Below, one piece after another: positions 1 through 10,268 of a stretch of 64,000 nt of DNA; position 1 is the stretch's first letter; each line of letters starts with the position of its first letter. The position numbers and the translations under genes were made by a program. Source of the DNA: Taiwanofungus camphoratus (lineage: Eukaryota > Basidiomycota > Agaricomycetes > Polyporales > Taiwanofungaceae); contig CP021231.1 of the NCBI GenBank assembly GCA_003999685.1, positions 992,001 to 1,056,000 of the forward strand, written 5' to 3'. The notes below the pieces were generated by a model. It saw nothing but the letters and a program-made list of their open reading frames with translations, was not told the DNA's origin and did no database searches.

Positions 1-134
1 ACCACCTTGAAGTCTAACTGCCAGATTTTGTTCTTCCATATGGCCAGTTGCTCTGTTGCGTCGTCTACCGCTCCTAGATATTGTAGCCTAGTGTCGATGT
101 ACTCTCCGAATGCCTCTTGTTCATCCTGGTTGTT

Positions 135-482
135 TCACGTGTTTGGTAGAGACACAAGTAGTCGTGCAATGTCCCTCGAGTGTCGAACCAGGATGTCGAG
201 GAGGACGGGGTCCACATCGTAGATGCAATGCGGGTAGTAGATGACGTCGGCTTGTCGGGGTAGGGTGCCTTCTCCCGGTATGGGGTTGCGAAAGTGTGCG
301 GCAGTTTGAAAGCCAAAGAGTGGGCCGTGACCAGAAGACGTCAAGGATGCCGATGACGAGGATTGTACTGCCGTAGGAGAGGTGGTCGTCTGAGGTGTGC
401 GGGTAGCACGTCGAGTGGCGAGGAAGGCGCGGGCTCGGCCACGAGCGGCAGCTTGGGCGGTGGTGTTAGACTGGTGAGGCAT
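135..482 (-). other. Open frame downstream of the chromovirus pol
   Basis: A 115-codon open frame lies 3' of the integrase/chromodomain and before the expected 3' LTR. It is rich in Ala, Arg, Thr and Ser at its start, with a more ordinary C-terminal half (DVDPVLLDILVRHSRDIARLL). An overlapping frame is also open here. It may be an accessory ORF of this family or chance coding capacity in the 3' non-coding region. I do not recognise the product. Confidence 0.3.
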
Positions 483-525
483 GTTGCGAGCGGGTGGTAG
501 TTTGTCCGACGGGAGTGAACTGGAC

Positions 526-3500
526 TTAACTCAAGTTCTTTCTCCCCTTATATGCTCCCAGGAGTTCCTTCGCAGTACCGGCTAAATTTGCTTCTGGTTC
601 CCATGAGTCATCCGCCGAAGAATATCCTTTCCACCTGACCCTGTACTCGCGGCGGTTCTTCCGTAAGTTCTCCCGATGTCCGATGATAGCTTCGACTTCG
701 TAGTTATCTTTGCCTTTGATAAGTTCCGGGGGTGGTCTCGTGTAATTCTGGCCATGGATCTCCATCTCTGTATATGGTGATAGGAGGGTAGCGTGGAAAA
801 CGGGGTGTACCCGCCATGTCTCCGGGAGTTTTAGTTTGTATGACACCGGGCCTAGGACTTCAATGATTTCGAAGGGTCCCTCTCTCTTGAGTGCTAACTT
901 CCTGGAAGGGTACGGCAGTTTTAGGTTCTGAGAGTCGAGCCAAACCTGCTGTCCTTTACGAAAACCTTTCCCTCGTGGTTTGATCCGTTTCGCGAGTACT
1001 GCCTGGGCTAGCTCCATCGCCATGTGTGCTTGTTCTCTTATCTTCTGGAGGTTCTTCAAGCGATAAGCTGCGCCGGGTGTGTCCGATCCTTTGTGTACGA
1101 CGGGAATTCCTCACGGTTCGAAGCCCATCATGACTTTGAACGGCGACGTCTTGATCGTCGAATGTTCCCTGGAGTTGTGAGCGAATTGTGCCGCGCTGAG
1201 TAAGGAAGACCACTTGTCCGGGTTGTTGCTCGTGAAGCATCGAAGGTATACTTCGAGCTCCTGATTGACCCGTTCCGTTTCTCCGTCCGTTTGAGGGTGG
1301 AAAGCCGTGCTCATGGTGGATTGCACCCCTGTCATGCGGCATAGCTCTTGGAATATCTTTGATGCGAATTGTGGTCCACGATCGCTGATCACCTTGTCTG
1401 GGAGTCCAAACCATTTGTAGACCTCGTTGTAAAGGAGTTTCGCCGTTCCTTGCGCGTCAATAGTTTTGTTGCATGGAATGAAAATTACCCCTTTACTAAG
1501 GTCGTGGTCCACTACGACCAAAATTGAATCGTAGCCCCCCGAAGTTGGCAAATCCGTAATGAAATCGCAGCAGAATGTACTGAACGGAGTGGCGTGCTGC
1601 GCGGACTTGATCGGGAGTAGGGCTGGTCGGGTAGGGTGCGTGTTAGTTTTCATTTGTTGGCATGTGCCGCAACCTTTGACGTATTGCGTGACGAAGTCCG
1701 CCATACCGGGCCACCAGTAGTCCCGTCAGATAGACGAGAGCGTCTTCTGAATTCCAGGGTGGCCGGCAGAGGGGAGGTCGTGATAATTCGAGACCATTTG
1801 TCGTCGTAGATCCTTGTCTAGGGGAATATACACCCGATTGTCATAGAGGAGGTCTCCGTCCTGAATTGTCCAGTGGTCACTTGAGCCTTTTTGTGCATTG
1901 TGCATCCCTTCCAGATACATTGAATCATTTACGCCTGCTTCCGCGATGGAAGCCCTGAGACTCGTGTCTATGGCCGCTGCCCATACTTTGTCCGGTAGGA
2001 CAGTTACATCCTGGTTGTCGGATGAACCGTCATCGTGGTCGGGGCGTCGGGAGAGTGCGTCGCTTTGCACCATTTGTGTGCCTGGCACATGAACCAACCT
2101 GTAATCGAATTCAGATAGGCGTAGAGCCCATCGTGCTTGTCTCCGATTCAGATTCCGTGCCGTCTTCCAGTATGTCAGATTCTTATGATCGCTGTATATC
2201 ATGACTGGGTATGGGCTCCCGATGAGGAGGTGACTCCACTCGTTGAGTCCCCTTATGACTGCCATAAGTTCCCGATCGTAGACGTCATAGTTTCGTTCCG
2301 CTAGCGTCATGCTTTGGGAGATATAACCGCATGGATGCCAATCTCCATTGTCGTCCTTTTGTTTTAGGACAGCGCCCGTGGCAAACTTCGATGCATCCGT
2401 TTCCAACGCGAACGGCTTTTCAGGGTCAGGCATCAGTAGGACCGGTTGTTCCAGGAAGGCCTTCTTCAGTGCCTCGAAAGCTTCTTGTTGTTCGTCGTCC
2501 CAGTGCCATTTGACGTCCTTTCGCGTGAGCGAAACCAGTGGTTGGGCCAGGTGCGAGAACCAATGTATGAACCGATGGTAGAAGTTCCCGAATCCAACGA
2601 ACGACCTAACCTCCTTGAGGTTCTTGGGTATCGGCCAGTCCTTGATGCCTGCTACCTTGACCGGGTCCATGGCGAGTTGTCCGGGTCTGATGATCATGCC
2701 TAGGAATTCGACTTCTTGCACGTCGAATTTGCACTTCTCCGGTTTGAGATATAGGTCGTTATCTCGAAGTCGCTCGATAACTCGCCGTGTTCGCTTCTTA
2801 TGCTCCTCGGGGTCCATCGAGTAGATAAGGATGTCGTCCATGTAGATTGCCAACCATCCTTCCTTGAGCATGTCTGCGAAGACCGTGTTCATTATCCGTT
2901 GGAACGTCGCCGGTGAGTTGCACATCCCGAAGAACATTACCAGGGGTTCGTAGAACGAGGGAGGTCCTTCCTCAGCTGCTGGAACACCGAAAGCCGCCTT
3001 CCATTCATCACCTTCTCGGATCCGTATATTGTTGTATCCTTGTCTGAGATCCATTTTGGTGAAGATGGTCGCTTTGTTCAACCGTTCCAAGAGTTCCGAT
3101 ATAAGGGGGAGTGGATAACGATCCTTGACTGTTCCCTCGTTAAGCTCTCGATAATCCTGACAAGGTCGATATCCCCCATCTTTCTTTTCTACAAAAAAGA
3201 ATGGACTGGCTAGTGGTGATTTCGACGGTCGAATATATCCCTTTTGGAGGTTTTCTTCCAAGAATTTGTCTAGCTCCTCTCGTTCCTCTCGATTGAGCGA
3301 ATAAGTGGATTGCTTGAATTCTTTGAAATCTTCCTTCAGGTTGATCTTGTGGTCGTGTTCTGTATGTTTAGGGAGTCGGGCTGCTTTTTGCTTGTCAAAT
3401 ATAGGTAAGAGGTCGTGGAGGTATTCTGGTACAAGTTCCTCGACGGATTTCTCTCTCTCCTTGGCGTGTTCCTTGACCGCTAATTTTGTTGCCGTTGTTA

Positions 3501-5852
3501 ACCGTTTTATGTCGTGGGTGACTTTCCAGATTTTGCCGTTATTCAAGCGTTGGTACGTCTGGGATAGAGGGTACTTGGCTTCCGTTAACGGGGCATCTCT
3601 GTATGCTAGGTGAGAGTCCCGTTTGTACGTGGTGATTCAATTGTCTCCTTCGATGAACGCTATGACCAGCTCATCGTCGTCGATCGTCTCCATGGCCTGT
3701 TTGAGCGTGATGCCGTTTACCGAGTTTTCTTCCGAGTTTGAGACTAGCGAGTCTCAGCGCGTTATTTGATAAGGAGTTTCCACCATTGGTAGGATTGGGG
3801 ACATGGTATCCACGACTTCCCCGTCCCCTTCGTCCTCAATTTCTTCGACTGAGGGTTGGCGAGCTTTTATGATTTCTCTAGAGAGCGATTCTGTCGCTAA
3901 TCTCTTGATTTCCAATCGTTTGGCTCTGGTTTCCAATAGGTTTCTCTTCCATTCCCTAGATTCTTCCAGAGTCATACGGTGTTTAAGCTCCACCCATCCC
4001 GTCTTCCAATCGATGTCTGGGTTTTCCAACTTGAGCCAGGTATGCCCGAAGATAATATCTTCATTCCCTATGCTGGCCACATAGGCTTTAACGAATCGGG
4101 GTTCTCCTCCTATTTTGTACGAGAGAAGGGCCCTTTTTGTGATGGTAGCCTGTTTGTTAGCCGTTCCGTCCACGTTGAATACGGGCATTGGGCGGGGTAG
4201 GGCCTCGGTGCGAATGTTGTGTTCTTTAACAAATCTGGGGTGTATGAATATCCCAGAGGCGCCGCTATTAATGAAGGCGCGCGCTTCGACGTCTTTTCGT
4301 CCCACAGTAATCAGAATGTGTAAGGCTCTTTCATTCCGAACTACTAGTACAACACGGGACAGTGAAACTGAAATGGGCAGTGGTTGCGTCGACTCACCCT
4401 GCCCCTTTAAAAATCCTCTGCGGCCAATTCTTCCATGACCTCTCTTTTCTCATCGGCCGATAGGCTTTTGATGTAGGAGCGATAATCCGTTGGGCGCGTG
4501 TCTTGCGCTTTGGGCGTGTTCTTCGTCCTTGTTGCCGCCTTCTTTCGACAGTCTCGTGCTGAATGTCCCCTATTGTGGCAATAGAAGCATAGGTTGTTGT
4601 CACGGTGGTATTTCCTTTCGCTTTCGTTTAAGGAGCAACCGTCCGTCCATTGCTTTCTGTTAGAGACGGACGAAGAGGTGCGTGTTGGGCGTGTGACGAC
4701 TGCATCCACGTCCATGGGTTCCCCATAGTTGACTGAAGTGGTAATGTTGGAGATCTGGTCGATCCCCCTGTAGATTGCGTCCAAGGATAGAACGTCTCTG
4801 TACCATTTTTCCATGGTGTCTGGCCTTTCGGATATGGCCCTTCCGGCTAACGTGGCATAGATCTGGTGGTCTAGCCTCTTGATGAATATCGCCCTGAGGG
4901 TAGGATAGTCGTTTTCGGTGCGGTTCCCATTCGCATCGATGGACGCGTTCTTCAACTTCGCCTTCTCGGCCAGAAGTCGGAATCTCTCCACATACATTTT
5001 GGTAGTGGCCCTCGTTTTCTTGTTAAGCTGCTTGACTGGCAACTCCATGAGCACCTGATGTGCTCACTGCACTCCCTCGTGTTCAGGGAATGCCAACTTG
5101 AGGGATCCCTTGAACAGGTCCCATGTCCTGTAGGGTGCTTGGCCCCCTGCTGCTCGTTCGTAGAACGTGTCGCGCCATATACGTGCGTCCTGCCCTCCTT
5201 TCATGAGGGCGACCGCGAATGCGATCTTTGCGTCGTCGCTGAGGTTGGTGTTGTTCGTGGCGGTGAAGTAGTGTTCCACCCACTGGATAAATCGATCCAG
5301 ATCTTCTTCTTGCCCGGTGAATGGGTCCGATGCAGGAATGTCGAGCTTAAGAGCTCGAGCTCCTTGCTGCTGGGTGCTGAGGCGGGCAATGAGTGCCTCC
5401 AGCTGTTGTTGGGTCATGTTCCCAATCGTGGCCATCGTGATTCGTCGAGGTGTGGGTGCGGATATCAGAGGGATGGATGCGGAAGGGGATGGAGTGGGAG
5501 TGGGGGTTTGGGAAGTGGAGGCGGTGAACGAGCCTTCAGTTGGTTCGATGGGTGTGGTCTCTTGCGATCCTCCTGTGAATAGGATGGTGATGTCTTTTCC
5601 TTCGTCGACAGGGTTTCGCTGGAAGTAAGTAGCGAGGTTGGCCTGTGCTTGTTGGATTGGTCGTCTGGATGTTGTCCTAATCCAGGTAAGCGGTGAACTC
5701 GGATAGATTGGGTTCCGGTTCGCATCTACGAACACTCGTTGTTCGATGTCGTAGAGAAGTGGTTCCTGTCCTCGTGTAGGTAACCCCCAATAGTCAGGAT
5801 CGACGGTCCTGAGGTAAGACGTGGTAATGGATGTATGCCCGCTAGATAGCAC
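526..5852 (-). pseudogene. Chromovirus gag-pol region with chromodomain
   Basis: Parts, from the right: gag about 4407-5852, ending in a zinc knuckle (CFYCHNRGHSARDC); protease about 3754-4305, with an active-site-like block and a GHTWL motif; reverse transcriptase plus RNase H about 1726-3546 (YMDDILIYS, TDAS, SDALSRRP); integrase about 1111-1704 ([25 protein letters not shown]); and integrase C-terminus plus chromodomain about 526-1059 (YRVRWKGY, DSWEP). In chromoviruses the chromodomain is known to steer integration toward marked chromatin. The region is broken in several places. Confidence 0.9.
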
Positions 5853-5882
5853 TAGGGGCGGCTTAGCGGAAGTCTGATCTTT

Positions 5883-6359
5883 TGATACAAATTGGTATCT
5901 CGGATCCTATACGTTGCCTCACACGTGAGGGCCTGACCACGATAGAAGGTGGCGAGGTCTTATGGTCGATATGGACCGAGTGTCGTGAAGTCCGTAGACT
6001 CGAGCGAGTATCACTCAGATGTGAGCGAGAGGATACAAGACACAAATATAGTGGTAACAAGATCAGACTTAAGGTCCGACCTAAGCTAAGTACATGGTAT
6101 ATATACAAATACCAATCATGAGCACGGACCAAGAACTACTCTAGGGCAGGAGGTCCGTTAATGTGGTACGACTATAGATAAATAGAAAGTGGTACGATCC
6201 GGGTGTATTAGCAATACGTATAAGTGATGAGGAATGTGGTAAGCGGCCCGGATATGAGTCAGAGTCCTATGTGTAAGCGGGGCCGAACCGGGGCCCGTAC
6301 AGTAATAGTCCATGTGTAAGCAATGACCGTGGTAATGACAAGAAATAGAAATTGTATCA
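5883..6359 (-). repeat. 5' LTR of the chromovirus
   Basis: The ends are TGATACAA and TTGTATCA, an 8-bp terminal inverted repeat with the TG...CA rule of LTRs. The right edge is set by comparison: homology with the uninterrupted KDZ copy resumes at 6360 with CATGGGGCAGG. The partner LTR and the second target-site copy lie outside the window. The sequence just inside the LTR is not an ordinary TGG-starting tRNA primer site, so priming is unclear. Confidence 0.8.
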
Positions 6360-7010
6360 CATGGGGCAGGCACTCCCCTTGTGGCCAAGCTGGATACATG
6401 CTCCCATGTCTTGCAACCAAGCTGGGGCAAAGAAGGTGTTATGGGTCCATTTCTGGATTCTGTGGAATGGTAGCCTGGCATGTTCCAGTTTGCAGCACTC
6501 CATATAAAACATGGGTTTGGCCAGGCAGTCCAGACAGCGCCAGAGCACCCCCTTTATGCTGCACCAGGTGCAAGAATGACTGAAAGAAGGGTGTGATCAT
6601 GGAGAGGGTTCTGTGTGGTGGGGGGCACCCTCATACATGTACAGTCTATTTAAATAATGCTCTTTGCTCTCCAGCCACTTCCTTATGAGATCAGGTTGAG
6701 ACTGTGAGAAGAATGTGAGCTGTGATGCCATTCCAGTCCCATTGGCTCAGATGATGCCCACCTGAGTGGATGGAAACACAGGCTGAGAAATATGATCCTC
6801 ATAGACAGGTGGATCATATCCTGCATTGGCATGTCTGCTTGTTCTTGGAGTTCAGAGAGGGGTGCTCCTGGTAGGAGTGCTGGGCAAGGATGAGCCAGGC
6901 TTATCTTTGATCTGCACCAACTGAGAAATCACACCTCTGAAAGTCTTTTTCTGCTTTCATTTGGCCTCCTGGATGATGGGCAAGCTCAATCTTCTTTTTC
7001 TTTTTCATAT
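6360..7010 (-). pseudogene. KDZ transposase, 5' fragment (copy A)
   Basis: This matches exons 1 and 2 of the transposase of copy B (46092-50190). Exon 1 is a basic N-terminus. Exon 2 carries the CxC2 cysteine cluster: CRDCLAKP-like CxxC pairs, then PFHRIQKW, then FFAPAWLQD and the GSACP end. The initiator ATG of copy B reads ATA here (near 7010). A codon that is CGA in copy B is TGA here (plus strand 6597-6599), a CpG transition. The chromovirus cuts the gene just after SACP. It is clearly a pseudogene. Confidence 0.88.
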
Positions 7011-7212
7011 CAGGTTCACCTGTTTTGTGATGAAGAGCAGAAACACAGGGAATGCACTCAAATATGTGTATTGAAGCTTGAGTGCACATTTGCATAACAA
7101 CAGGTGTGACCCATTGGGTTGGAGCAACTTTAGCAAAAGTGCGCAACAGCTGAAGCACGTCAAACTAGGGATCTGCCTTGTCTCACTGCTCTGCTGCTCA
7201 CTCACTTAAGCC
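7011..7212. promoter_or_regulatory. Shared divergent promoter region, copy A
   Basis: About 200 bp separate the start region of the KDZ gene (-) from the start of the HMG-like gene (+). The same spacing and sequence recur at 50191-50408. No TATA box is obvious on either strand. A bidirectional promoter is inferred only from the head-to-head arrangement. Confidence 0.45.
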
Positions 7213-9885
7213 ATGCCTAGAAACTCCATCCCTCAGACTCACAAGAATGCCATTGATGCTTTGTTCTCTGAAAAGAACCAGGCAGACAGAGCAGCGCGAG
7301 CACAGTTCCTGCAGGATGTGTACGAGGATCTGGAGGAATTGGAGAACAGGAAGCTGACAGATGAGGAGAAAGAGGTGAGAGGTGCTGCTCTACATGACAG
7401 AGGACATGCTCATGATCATCTCCATGCAGGCATTGAAGAAGTATGCAAGGAACAAGCAGGAGAAAAAGGCAGAGAGGAAAGAGTTTGATCCGAAATCATC
7501 ATACACCTGGAGGAGTGTGGTGGTGACCCATGGCAAGGAGGAACTGATGCGCAGGATGGCCATTCTGACTGGGGGTGCCAAACCAGGCAGCTCTCAGTGG
7601 ATCACCCATTATCAGACCATGAAAGCACAGTTGTGCACTGCTGTGTCAGAAGAGCAGAAGGCTGCCTATGTGAGGGAAGCTGAGATATGGAACACAGAGG
7701 GAGCTCCTGCAGATGTCCAGATGGCCAGGGTGGAGAAGCATGAGGAAAAGGCAGTCAAGGAGTTTGCCCAGTATGTCTTCAAGATGATGGGCATGAGGGT
7801 GTATGTGCTGGGCACGTACAGGGGAAAGAATGCCAAGATCTACACCACAGAGTGAGCATGCAGTCCTCAATCATCCTCTCCTCTCTCACCTCCAAGCCCC
7901 AGTTTTAATTTCAATGACCAGTTGGGTGGTGGGGACAAGGTGGAGGACAAGATGGCAGACTGGAACTCAGAGGAGTATCTGAGGTTGTTCAAGAGATATG
8001 CAAACACCCAGTTCAGTGAGTGTCAGAGCCCATATTGTCCACCATCCTGGTAGCCGTTGACACTGGGACAGCACTGGAGCAGGAGGTTGATGGGGAGGAG
8101 GAGCCAAAGAAGAGGAAGAGGAATATGGAGCTGGCACTGGAGCTGGACACCACAGAGGATGGGAAGCCCCTTCTTCCATCTCAGGAGGTCATCTCAGCAG
8201 TGAGCTTGAATCAAAAGAAGCAGTTGATAGCACAGTTTGTGTGCATGCATTATGGTACGTCCCCCATCCCTGTGGCTGAGCTGCCAGGCTGACTGGCAGA
8301 TTGTCTGGGATGTCCCATAGTCAAGTGCTGTGGCAAGCCAGAGACGAAGGTGCCTTGGTGGGTGTTGCAGTTGGAGCAGGACAAATACATCTCAGTGGTG
8401 TATATGCCAGAGGACATCACCCTGAAGGACTGCACCAAGATGATTCAGGCAGATGTGGATCAGCTTCTGAACTTTTGGTCTGACTGGCAGGAGTGGATTA
8501 CACCTTCAAATTCAAGGCATGGAAGGGCAGGGACAAGGAACCTCAGCTGCTGGTGAAGAGGGTCCCATCTCAGCCTAATCATCCCAAGCAGGCAGGCTGC
8601 AAGAACAAGGGCAAGGGAAAGGCAGTGACACCACCTCACCCTGAAGATGAGGAGAACACCACCAAATTGGACAAAGACAGTAGCTGTCACGATGAGTCAA
8701 GTGACATAGAGAATGGGAATGAGCCAGGGCCTAGTGAACCACATCAGTCAGGTCGCACACAAAGACCCAGAGTGGTGGGCAGAGGTAGAGCACCACTCAC
8801 AGGAGATGCGGCAGCAGCAGGGCCAATGGGCGCAAGCACGGCATCAACGGGTGCAAGTGCGATGCCCACAGCAATGAGTGCAGCGCCGATGGGTGCAAGT
8901 TTGGTGCCAGCAGGCAGAGGTTGGCCCACTGGTAACCCTTTATCTCAACATACCCAATCTCCATCACTGGCACATGCTGGAGGACAGCCAGTGGCCAGTC
9001 ATGTGGAGGATGAAGAAAGTGCATCAAGGACTCTTGTACTGGCCATATCCAGGAGCAAGTTCAAGTCACTGGCAATGGTCTAAGACAGTCCTGAGACAAG
9101 ACAGACCTATCTGCTTAGTCTGTCCTGACAGATGCCATATTGCAACTTCATCAAGGCCATCCCCAAACTGGTGTGTGATTGTTCTTTTCATATTCATCAT
9201 GGCAGCCTCAACATCCCTTGCCCAGGCTCACATTATTGTTTCTGACAATTGGTCTCATCAATGGGCCTGGGGGGAATGGAAGTACACCTCCTCCCACTGT
9301 ACTAGAGCCATCCACAGCAATATGGCCACAGGCTCCAAGTTCACCCAGTGGCTGTCCTCGAAGCCCTATTACACCAGCAGGGGAGACAATTTCAAGCTGG
9401 ACATGGTGAAGACCCAGAACATGGTGCTGGTGATTGGGCTGATGCTCAGGGACTTGAAGGAGGCCCAGGTGGCCAATGAAGTGGAGGGTGAGCCCACTGA
9501 CTTGCCTGACTATGTTCTCAACTCAGTGCTCAGTGAGGACATGGTGGAGAATGTCCTGCTGCCTGCATGTGATGAGATGAGGGTAGGCATAGAGGCGGTA
9601 TCAGAAGACACTGAGGTGATGGGGGACAGCTTCAGACTGACCAGATCGGCTTCAAGGCATCCCCAGACACAGCCTGATAAGTCTGGTGGACCTGATGTGC
9701 TATCTGTGCCAAAGAAGAATGGTGCTGGTTCAAAGGAGGTGAGCTGAAAGAGGAAAAAGAATGAGTTGGGGCCTGTGGAGGAGGAGGATGAGGTGGAATC
9801 ATCATCTAGAAAGAAGGGCAAGAGGGTGCCTGGATGACCCAAACCCAGGCCGGCCAACAGGGGTGGGAGGAGGACTGCAACTTAG
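7213..9885 (+). pseudogene. HMG-box-like KDZ-associated protein, copy A (broken)
   Basis: Starts MPRNSIPQTHK. Exon 1 is 7213-7374 and exon 2 is 7430-7851, with clean GT-AG borders; later exons follow the plan of copy B at 50409. The middle has an HMG-box-like helix block (SEEQKAAYVREAEIWN), a GMRVYVLGTYRGK block and the PKKRKR-type basic signal region. Copy A has lost about 10 bases relative to copy B at about 8488, shifting the frame, and has in-frame stops near its C-terminus. From memory it resembles a large family of uncharacterised Agaricomycete proteins. A nuclear DNA-binding role is inferred. Most of it is about 90% or more identical to copy B by eye. Confidence 0.75.
8815..8925 (+). 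repeat. 21-bp minisatellite inside the HMG-like gene, copy A
   Basis: About four imperfect units of 21 bp with GGTGCAAGT and GGTGCC cores read in frame as 7-residue repeats rich in Gly, Ala, Ser and Met. The equivalent block of copy B (about 52025-52100) has fewer, altered units, so the array length varies between copies. Confidence 0.7.
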
Positions 9886-9914
9886 GTTGCATTGAGAGGA
9901 GGAAGTTGAGGGGT

Positions 9915-10150
9915 GCGGTGCTGACAGCGATGACCATGGTGCTGGCCACAATGATTACAGCACCAGTGGTGATGAGTGCGGTGCTGGTGGTGATGAGTGC
10001 AGCACTGGTGGCGATGACTATGGCACTGACAGCAATGAGTGCGGCACCGGCGGTGATGAGTGCGGCACTGGCGGCAATGACTACAGCACTGGCAGTGATG
10101 AGTGTGGTGCCGGCAGTGATGGGTGCAGTGCTGAACCTGAGTGTTGTGGC
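9915..10150 (+). repeat. 21-bp minisatellite after the HMG-like gene, copy A
   Basis: About ten units of 21 bp carry the core AGTGCGGTGCYGG followed by GGTGATG. They begin right after the HMG-like stop codon. The same array follows the copy B gene at 63785-63975. Open frames that run through it on both strands (for example a His/Cys-rich minus frame) are by-products of the 3n period. Confidence 0.85.
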
Positions 10151-10268
10151 ACCAGTGGTGTTTCTGCCTTATTATTTTCTGTTTTATTTTCACCCTGAGA
10201 TAGCCTAGATGGAAATATAAAATTACTTGAAAACTACTATGTAGAGTGCTTGTACATGCAATGGTACC

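Larger units (their letters stand above)
1..6359 (-). mobile_element. Ty3/gypsy chromovirus, cut by the window edge
   Basis: Reading leftwards from a 477-bp LTR at 5883-6359 come gag with a CCHC zinc knuckle, an aspartic protease, reverse transcriptase with YMDD, RNase H, an integrase with H2C2 and DDE core, and a C-terminal chromodomain. That order and the chromodomain define a chromovirus of the Ty3/gypsy family. The 3' LTR lies beyond base 1. The element sits inside the second exon of a KDZ transposase gene: the sequence right of 6359 matches the second KDZ copy at about 49540. The coding region is in pieces, with roughly four or more breaks, so it looks dead. Age cannot be judged from LTR divergence because only one LTR is visible. 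Confidence 0.92.

Noticed and set aside
9882-10193. His/Cys/Gln-rich open frame on the minus strand (zinc-finger look)
   Set aside because: It is only the reverse reading of a 21-bp minisatellite, whose multiple-of-three period keeps several frames open.
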